From Halanaerobiales bacterium (GTDB lineage: Bacteria > Bacillota > Halanaerobiia > Halanaerobiales > JADQBU01), in assembly GCA_016278435.1 (NCBI GenBank), contig JADQBU010000018.1, positions 1-16,756 of the forward strand: a stretch of 16,756 nucleotides of DNA, read 5' to 3'. A program made the position numbers and the translations under genes. Position 1 is the stretch's first letter; every line of letters starts with the position of its first letter. The notes beneath the pieces are model-generated. The model was not told the origin of the DNA, ran no database searches, and saw only the letters and a list, made by a program, of their open reading frames with translations. Positions 12,355 through 16,756 of this stretch are shown here, piece after piece.

Positions 12355-13508
12355 TCTGGTAGCAAAATCTGTCCGATAATATTTGCAGCATCTTCCTGCA
12401 TTTCTTCAGTCACATGAGAATAAGTATCAAGGGTTGTACTGATTGTACTGTGGCCCAATATATCCTGAATAGTTTTTGCCGGGACTCCATTTTCCAGAGA
12501 TAATGTGGCAAATCCGTGGCGAAGATCGTGAAATCTGATGTCAGGCAGTCCGGCTTTTTTAATAATGTCTTTAAATCCTTTCATGAAATTCCGGGGATTT
12601 AATGGTTTACCATTTTCCTGACAGAAGAGAAGGTTATGATCCTGATATTTTTCACCCATATAAAGTTTATTTTCATTTTGTTTGATTTTGTGGCTTTTTA
12701 ATTCAGCAATGACTTTATCATTTAATTTTATTTCTCTTACGGAATCCTCTGTCTTTGGGTCTTTAAATATTAATCCATCTTCCTGGGTCCTTATTAACTG
12801 TCTTTTTATAAATAGGATTTGATTTTCAAAGTTTAAATCCCTCCATTTTAGTCCTATTAGTTCTCCCCGCCTTAATCCTGTGGAAAGTTCCAGAAAGAGG
12901 GGAGTATAATAAAAAGTATTCTTTGCAGTATTCAGCAACTTATTTACCTGGTCTTTATCATAAGGTTTAATTTCCTTCTTTTTTTGTTTCGGTACTTCTA
13001 CAGGTTCAGCTACATTATAGGGCAGTATTTTTTCCTTTACAGCCTGATTAAGAGCAGCATGAAGGGTTGTATATATATAGATTACAGTTCTGGGAGATAG
13101 TCCACCTTCACCTTTAATTCTACCGTTTACCATTTTTTCATTGATTAGGTCCTGAATCTGTCTGGTAGTCAAATCTTTAAGTTTAACATTTCCCAGGATG
13201 GGAACAATGTGGCATCTTTTCATCATTTCATAGGTTCTCCAGGAGTTTTCTGCAAGATGTGGTTTGCGTCCTTTCAGCCATTTATCCAGCCATTCTTTTA
13301 CAGTCATATTACTGGGTTTAATGTAGGTTCCTCTATTTACCTTATGAAGCAATTCTGTCATTTTCCGAGCAACTTCTTTCCGGGTATCACCGTAAATATA
13401 TTTGCGTTTAAGTTTGCCGGTTTTAGGGTCCTGTCCTACAGTTACCTGACCACACCAGCGACCATCTTTACGTTTATATATGCTTCCTTCGCCATTACTT
13501 CTGGTCAT
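12336..13508 (-). CDS. int: Tyrosine-family site-specific integrase of a mobile element
   Basis: This 390-residue recombinase catalyses integration and excision of the element at tRNA-Thr. The N-terminal part (about 1-60) is an AP2-like arm-DNA-binding domain with GEGSIYKRKDGRW. A SAM-like core-binding domain follows at about 65-165 (MTVKEWLDKWL). The catalytic domain has Arg213 in TGLRRGEL, a Lys near 250 (FKDPKT), His327-x-x-Arg330 in FHDLRHGFA, His353 in ILGHST and the nucleophile Tyr363 in TLDTYSHV. All active-site residues are present, so it is probably functional. The start is the ATG at 13508, with AAAGGTGG on the coding strand before it; a TTG seven codons earlier is part of that site. 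Domain layout matches integrases of Bacillota prophages and ICEs. No excisionase gene is recognised nearby. Confidence 0.95.
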   Translation of the reverse strand: MTRSNGEGSIYKRKDGRWCGQVTVGQDPKTGKLKRKYIYGDTRKEVARKMTELLHKVNRGTYIKPSNMTVKEWLDKWLKGRKPHLAENSWRTYEMMKRCHIVPILGNVKLKDLTTRQIQDLINEKMVNGRIKGEGGLSPRTVIYIYTTLHAALNQAVKEKILPYNVAEPVEVPKQKKKEIKPYDKDQVNKLLNTAKNTFYYTPLFLELSTGLRRGELIGLKWRDLNFENQILFIKRQLIRTQEDGLIFKDPKTEDSVREIKLNDKVIAELKSHKIKQNENKLYMGEKYQDHNLLFCQENGKPLNPRNFMKGFKDIIKKAGLPDIRFHDLRHGFATLSLENGVPAKTIQDILGHSTISTTLDTYSHVTEEMQEDAANIIGQILLPDKKISP

Positions 13509-13610
13509 ATAATTAATACCACCTTTCAATTAAAATAATGATTATTTTTTAGAGGCGATTATTCTTATTGTTATTTCCACTCCTTTCCAGATAATATTTG
13601 AGAACTTAAA

Positions 13611-13636
13611 AATATATTTGTGTTGACAAATATATT
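13611..13636. promoter_or_regulatory. Perfect 11-bp palindrome, probable repressor operator
   Basis: AATATATTTGT (13611-13621) and ACAAATATATT (13626-13636) are exact reverse complements around GTTG. The site lies between the divergent integrase and HTH genes and contains a TTGACA string (13623-13628). ATTTGT recurs at 13642-13647. The most likely ligand is the HTH protein encoded at 13738. Confidence 0.6.
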
Positions 13637-13681
13637 GTATAATTTGTTTCTATTAATGTCAATAATATATTAAATTTATCT

Positions 13682-13710
13682 TTGACTACTTAAAGATATT
13701 TTATTATAAT
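13682..13710 (+). promoter_or_regulatory. Promoter of the element's HTH regulator
   Basis: TTGACT (13682-13687) and TATAAT (13705-13710) are separated by 17 bases. The -10 box ends 27 bases before the ATG, and AAAGGAAGTGG lies between. Confidence 0.7.
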
Positions 13711-13737
13711 TAAATAGATGAAAGGAAGTGGAAAAAA

Positions 13738-13953
13738 ATGATAAGTTATAAACCGTTAATGAAATTACTGATAGATTTAAATATTAAGAAGACTGAATTA
13801 GCAGAAAGAGCCGGAATATCATCAGCTACACTGGCCAAGTTTAATACCAATCAATATGTTTCTTTAGAAGTAATAGATCGAATATGTGCCGCTTTAGATT
13901 GCCAGCCTGGGAATATTATTGAGCATATTCCAGATAAAAAAGCAGAGAAATAG
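13738..13953 (+). CDS. Small Cro/CI-type helix-turn-helix regulator
   Basis: This 71-residue protein is made of little more than one HTH_26/XRE-type domain (YozG-like). The helices are SYKPLMKLLIDLNIK, KTELAERAG, recognition helix ISSATLAKFNTNQ, then SLEVIDRICAALDCQPGNIIEHI. Such proteins act as dimers and in mobile elements usually control lysogeny or transfer. The ATG is preceded by AAAGGAAGTGG and a near-consensus promoter. It is the only plus-strand gene in the element and is divergent from the integrase. The perfect palindrome at 13611-13636 is its likely target, so it may repress integrase, itself or both. It lacks the C-terminal oligomerisation or protease domain of classical CI repressors. 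Confidence 0.9.
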   Translation: MISYKPLMKLLIDLNIKKTELAERAGISSATLAKFNTNQYVSLEVIDRICAALDCQPGNIIEHIPDKKAEK

Positions 13954-14088
13954 TATAGTTTACTATGTAGTTTATCAATCGTTTATAATTGGTATATGAT
14001 ATAAATTACTATATCGTATACGAGTGATTTTTTCTGTAAAAATTATAAAATAATATATTGTAATATGTGGTAAAACATAATATATAAT

Positions 14089-14628
14089 TTAATTATTCTG
14101 ATCTTTCTCTTTTTTAAAAAATGATGAATTAAACCATCTAAATCCCGGTTCATAATTTTCCATCTGTTCCCAGGTAGGAAGGGGATCATCATAATTTTTT
14201 TTCCCGAATGTCGGTGGATAATCTTTGTGCATGACACCCAGGAAATGATCAAAAATACGGTAAAGGTCTTCACTATCCTGAGTTTTGAAAAGATCTTCAT
14301 CAAGTAGCCGGTATATACTTGTATTTGGTTTTACCCGGTAACCGCTTTGTTCACATATATATTTAGCTTCTTTTTCGGAATATTCCGGGGCGGCAATGTA
14401 CATCATTAAGAAGTTTTGTACAGCTTCTTCAAAACCGTTTTTAAAGGCATTATTTAGATCTGCTTGTCTATCTTCAACTATATCCAGGATAAGATCTCTG
14501 TAACTTTTATCTTCGGCTTCCTTAATTGCATCTAATTTTTCTTTGAGATTATCATCTACCCGAAAAGAAATAACCGGATTGCGTTTATCATATCTTTCCT
14601 GGGCTTTAGTTCTACCTTTTTTGGGCAT
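14089..14628 (-). CDS. Protein with RHH-like N-terminus and unknown C-terminal domain
   Basis: This 179-residue protein is probably DNA-binding. The N-terminus is basic (PKKGRTKAQERYDKR). Residues about 18-52 (NPVISFRVDDNLKEKLDAI, then SYRDLILDIVED) have the strand-helix-helix pattern of ribbon-helix-helix regulators. The rest (about 53-179) is not recognised: a helical middle (NAFKNGFEEAVQNFLMMY), then a Tyr/Trp-rich acidic part (DPLPTWEQMENYEPGFRWF). AGGAGG on the coding strand lies 9 bases before the ATG at 14628. It is transcribed in the same direction as the replication module, 65 bases from the small gene upstream. It may act as a copy or transfer regulator, but this rests on the N-terminal pattern only. 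Confidence 0.65.
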   Translation of the reverse strand: MPKKGRTKAQERYDKRNPVISFRVDDNLKEKLDAIKEAEDKSYRDLILDIVEDRQADLNNAFKNGFEEAVQNFLMMYIAAPEYSEKEAKYICEQSGYRVKPNTSIYRLLDEDLFKTQDSEDLYRIFDHFLGVMHKDYPPTFGKKNYDDPLPTWEQMENYEPGFRWFNSSFFKKEKDQNN

Positions 14629-14693
14629 GATCCTTTGCCTCCTTTAAGTTTATTATGTTTATACCACCAATTAGGCAGGTGTACCGGTAGTGT

Positions 14694-14861
14694 TTATGAT
14701 ATGATTTTTAAATAGTTCCTTTCAGAATTATTTTTTTCTCGTATTCTTTGTAAGCATTGTTCTTCTATTTCAATGATTGCAGGGTATTTATTTCTCACGA
14801 TTTTATTTTTAATTAGTCTTATTTTTGCAAGTAATTCTAAATCACGTTCAATTTTTTTCAT
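14694..14861 (-). CDS. Small basic helical protein, 55 aa, unknown
   Basis: This 55-residue protein is rich in Lys, Arg, Ile and Glu (MKKIERDLELLAKIRLIKNK, later IEEQCLQRIREKNNSERN). It is almost surely all helical. The ATG at 14861 is chosen because AAAGGGGG on the coding strand stands 8-9 bases before it; a frame extending 7 codons upstream includes that site and is unlikely. It follows the AUU-started gene by 34 bases in what looks like one leftward operon from the DnaD-like gene. Such small ORFs are common in phage early regions. No family is recognised. Confidence 0.55.
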   Translation of the reverse strand: MKKIERDLELLAKIRLIKNKIVRNKYPAIIEIEEQCLQRIREKNNSERNYLKIIS

Positions 14862-14895
14862 TATAGTTGCCCCCTTTCTCAAAGCTAGTCTGAAA

Positions 14896-15090
14896 TTATT
14901 CTTTAATTTGATTCTCTGGGAAAATATTATTTATCTTTTGTTTAAATTCTTCTGGAGTATATTCTTCATAATAATCTATTAAATCTAAAATCTGGTTAAA
15001 CTGGTCTTTTGAAATTTTACCTTTTCGAAAAAGCTTTTTATACCTTTTAATAAATAAATTGATTATCTGAACATTTGAGAGTTTTTTAAT
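14896..15090 (-). CDS. 64-aa protein with apparent AUU start, coupled to the helicase gene
   Basis: The minus-strand frame from ATT at 15090-15088 to TAA at 14898-14896 encodes 64 residues that look like a real protein: LFIKRYKKLFRKGKISKDQF, then a helix QILDLIDYYEEYTPEEFKQKI. No ATG, GTG or TTG exists in frame near its beginning, so a standard ORF search misses it. GGGAGG on the coding strand is 7 bases before the ATT, and the ATT shares one base with the helicase TAA stop (TAATT), the arrangement of translationally coupled genes that normally read TAATG. The protein appears to be an alpha-helical charged protein without known family. Alternatives are a sequencing or mutational change of ATG to ATT, or a decayed gene. 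Confidence 0.6.
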   Translation of the reverse strand: MKKLSNVQIINLFIKRYKKLFRKGKISKDQFNQILDLIDYYEEYTPEEFKQKINNIFPENQIKE

Positions 15091-16403
15091 TAGGATTCCT
15101 CCCGTTCAATTAATTCCAATGGTCCTTCAGTTTTTTCAATAAATGCATCCCTCCAATGGAGAATTTTTGGATACCAAATAAAGTCTACTACTCCTGTTCC
15201 TGAATTTCTTCCTTTTCCAAATATTATTTTAGCAGGCTCAGTTTCTTTATTATTATTTACTTTATCATCATACTTTGGACGGAAGGGAAACCATATTTCA
15301 TCTGCTGTTTCTTCAATTTCTCCACTTCCACGTAAATCAGATATTTTTGGTTGTCCATTTCTTTTACGACTAACCTGAGATAAAAGTATTACCGGAACAT
15401 CTAATTCACCTGCCATGAAATATAAATCTTTACAGTCCATACCAACCTTTCTAGCTCTATTATGGTTTCCCGACCTTTCTTTGATATTTTGTAAATAATC
15501 TATAATAATTAAATCAACTCCTTCCATTTCCCGGGTTAGTTTACGGCATATTGCCCTTATGTCTGCTGTAGTAAGCCCCCTTTCAGTACATAATCTCCAG
15601 TTTTTATTCATTAGTCTGGATAAAGAAGCATCAATATTATCCTTTTCAAACTTCATTAATTTTTTCTTATATCTTGATAGTGGAATAAGACTATCTAATG
15701 AAAGTAATTTTTTTCCAATATCTTTTACAGGCATTTCTAAAGAGATATAAATTACTTTCCCAGCTTGTTTTAATACATTATAAGCTATATTAATGGCAAA
15801 AGCAGATTTTCCCATACTGGTTGGTCCGGCAACTACAATTAAATGTTCTCTATGAAGTCCACCGGTAGCTGTATCAATAGAGGGGTAACCGGTTGGAATT
15901 CCGGATATATTATTTTCTCCATTCAAAATTTTTACAATTTCCTCATAAGCCTTCTCAAGAGTTTGCTGCATATCGAAAATATCATTATCTTTATTAAAAT
16001 CAGCATCTTTAAACACAATTTCCTGTTCTAGATGTTTGTATTCAGATTTATTAAGATTATTATTTTTAGCTAAATTATATATTTTCTTTGCATCTTTAAT
16101 TAACTGTCTTCTTATTTTTAATTTTTCCAGTATATTTAAGGAATCTTCAAATTCAAATTCTCTGGTACCATATTTTATTAATTCTTCAATATTTATATTG
16201 CTCTCTTTTTCCATTGTTACTTGAGATATTCTTTCATTTTTCATATATTGATTTTTAATCCATTTAAATGTTTTCCGTGCAATTTTATCAGTAAATAGGG
16301 TTTCATCTGCTGTTTCAAATAAAGTATCAACTAAGGTTCCATCTTCAAGAATAGAAGCCAGTATTTGTCTTTCAAGTTGTATATCTACCAGATTATCCAC
16401 CAT
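15090..16403 (-). CDS. DnaB-type replicative DNA helicase of the mobile element
   Basis: This 437-residue hexameric helicase unwinds DNA at the replication fork. The N-terminal DnaB domain (about 1-120, starting VDIQLERQILASIL) is followed by a linker and the RecA-like motor. The motor has Walker A GPTSMGKSA (193-201), the catalytic Glu in ISLEMP (Glu223), Walker B LIIIDYLQN with Asp302, SQVSRKRNGQPKISDLRGSG with Gln343, and the arginine finger region GKGRNSGTG near 399. The length is usual for phage-type DnaB. ATG 16403 is preferred to 16427 because GGGAG on the coding strand lies just before it and the N-terminus then matches DnaB proteins. It overlaps the DnaD-like gene upstream by 11 bases, so the two are coupled; the DnaD-like protein is the probable loader or initiator partner. 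Confidence 0.93.
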   Translation of the reverse strand: MVDNLVDIQLERQILASILEDGTLVDTLFETADETLFTDKIARKTFKWIKNQYMKNERISQVTMEKESNINIEELIKYGTREFEFEDSLNILEKLKIRRQLIKDAKKIYNLAKNNNLNKSEYKHLEQEIVFKDADFNKDNDIFDMQQTLEKAYEEIVKILNGENNISGIPTGYPSIDTATGGLHREHLIVVAGPTSMGKSAFAINIAYNVLKQAGKVIYISLEMPVKDIGKKLLSLDSLIPLSRYKKKLMKFEKDNIDASLSRLMNKNWRLCTERGLTTADIRAICRKLTREMEGVDLIIIDYLQNIKERSGNHNRARKVGMDCKDLYFMAGELDVPVILLSQVSRKRNGQPKISDLRGSGEIEETADEIWFPFRPKYDDKVNNNKETEPAKIIFGKGRNSGTGVVDFIWYPKILHWRDAFIEKTEGPLELIEREES

Positions 16404-16756
16404 CAACCAGCTCCCTAATTTCTTCATCAGATATTGTAGCTTTTAATGGATCTTCGTGCATTTTATTAAGATCTTTAATTTCGTTTATTCCATCATCAGA
16501 CCAATTTTTCAGTATCCCCCGGCAATAGTTGAATGATTTATTTTTTTTATTGGTGATTTTCATGGCCCTAATTATTAATTTCTCTTTCATTCCATTATTG
16601 AGATAGGATTGTAAAATGTTAATGTTATTTTGATTAGTTTGATTAAAATAATTTTTATAAGCTTTAGTAACTAAACTTTCCATTTCTTTACTTTTTTCTT
16701 CTTTAGTTTTCTTTTCTTTAGTTTGTGGGTTTTTCTCCCCGTAAAATGCTTCCCCT
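16393..16756 (-). CDS. DnaD-domain replication initiation protein (5' partial)
   Basis: The frame is open to the right edge of the window, so the gene is longer than its first internal Met at 16683 suggests. The visible part begins with a charged linker (PQTKEKKTKEEKSKE). A DnaD/DnaB_2-type domain follows, whose signature is the stretch FNYCRGILKNWSDDGI, where an aromatic residue, an ILKNW core and a turn DDGI are typical. It ends in ISDEEIRELVDGG. DnaD proteins of Bacillota phages bind origin DNA and help load the helicase. The N-terminal winged-helix part would lie outside the window. The 3' end overlaps the helicase gene by 11 bases, so initiator and helicase are made together. This indicates an element with autonomous replication. 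Confidence 0.82.
   Translation of the reverse strand, partial: GEAFYGEKNPQTKEKKTKEEKSKEMESLVTKAYKNYFNQTNQNNINILQSYLNNGMKEKLIIRAMKITNKKNKSFNYCRGILKNWSDDGINEIKDLNKMHEDPLKATISDEEIRELVDGG

Noticed and set aside
12336..13508. Integrase as a XerC/XerD housekeeping recombinase
   Set aside because: It has an AP2-like arm-binding N-terminus and is longer than Xer proteins, and it sits at a tRNA 3' end, so it belongs to a mobile element.
13529..13581. A 12-codon minus-strand frame (from GTG) with an AAAGGAG-like site between the palindrome and the integrase
   Set aside because: Too short to support as an excisionase or leader peptide; the site overlaps its own start.
12293..14025. GTATACGAGT present at 12293-12302 and 14016-14025 as a possible element repeat
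   Set aside because: A 10-base match is expected many times by chance in a window of this size, and the flanks do not match.
15075..15092. A-run after the helicase stop as a possible programmed frameshift site joining the helicase to the 64-aa frame
   Set aside because: The slippery-looking AAAAAAC string lies after the helicase stop codon, so ribosomes would terminate before reaching it.
1..16756. CRISPR arrays, insertion sequences, riboswitches and rRNA
   Set aside because: No regularly spaced repeats, transposase genes, recognisable aptamer folds or rRNA sequence were seen.

Overview
The window looks like chromosome from a low-GC anaerobic member of the Bacillota, perhaps a Halanaerobiales-type fermenter. 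The grounds are strong AGGAGG-type ribosome binding sites, AT-rich promoters, a group B-type [FeFe] hydrogenase, an SLH-domain surface protein and two DUF1540 proteins. The taxon is an inference; no rRNA or marker gene is present.

Region 1 (1-4464) is a sugar-acid locus. It holds the tail of one SDR oxidoreductase, a D-mannonate oxidoreductase-type SDR, then behind its own promoter a GntR/FCD regulator, a nickel-pincer LarA-family racemase/epimerase and an FGGY gluconokinase-type kinase. D-mannonate and D-gluconate differ only at C2. Together the genes suggest a shunt: fructuronate to mannonate (SDR), mannonate to gluconate (LarA-like epimerase), gluconate to 6-phosphogluconate (kinase). This would avoid mannonate dehydratase and the KDG kinase and aldolase. 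It is the most interesting hypothesis in the window.

Region 2 (4465-9355) is housekeeping and envelope: tRNA-Leu(CAA), an MscS channel, a convergent monomeric [FeFe] hydrogenase, a divergent glutaredoxin-like protein, an SLH-domain exported protein, tRNA-Gly(CCC) and a small two-helix membrane protein.

Region 3 (9356-12153) is a loose run of very small genes and decayed sequence: a possible DnaA-box pair, a 67-aa acidic protein, a fragment of an EAL domain, unknown proteins, two convergent DUF1540 proteins and a 50-aa CxxC/CxxC protein. Inside the 3' end of that last gene lies a promoter for tRNA-Thr(CGT).

Region 4 (about 12154 to the end) is an integrated mobile element, prophage or ICE, inserted at the 3' end of tRNA-Thr. 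It starts with a tyrosine integrase transcribed toward the tRNA, with repeats that resemble integrase arm sites between them. Next come a small Cro/CI-type regulator behind a perfect 11-bp palindrome, an RHH-type protein, and a leftward replication module: DnaD-domain protein, DnaB-type helicase and two small proteins. One small protein appears to begin at an AUU codon overlapping the helicase stop. The far end of the element lies outside the window.
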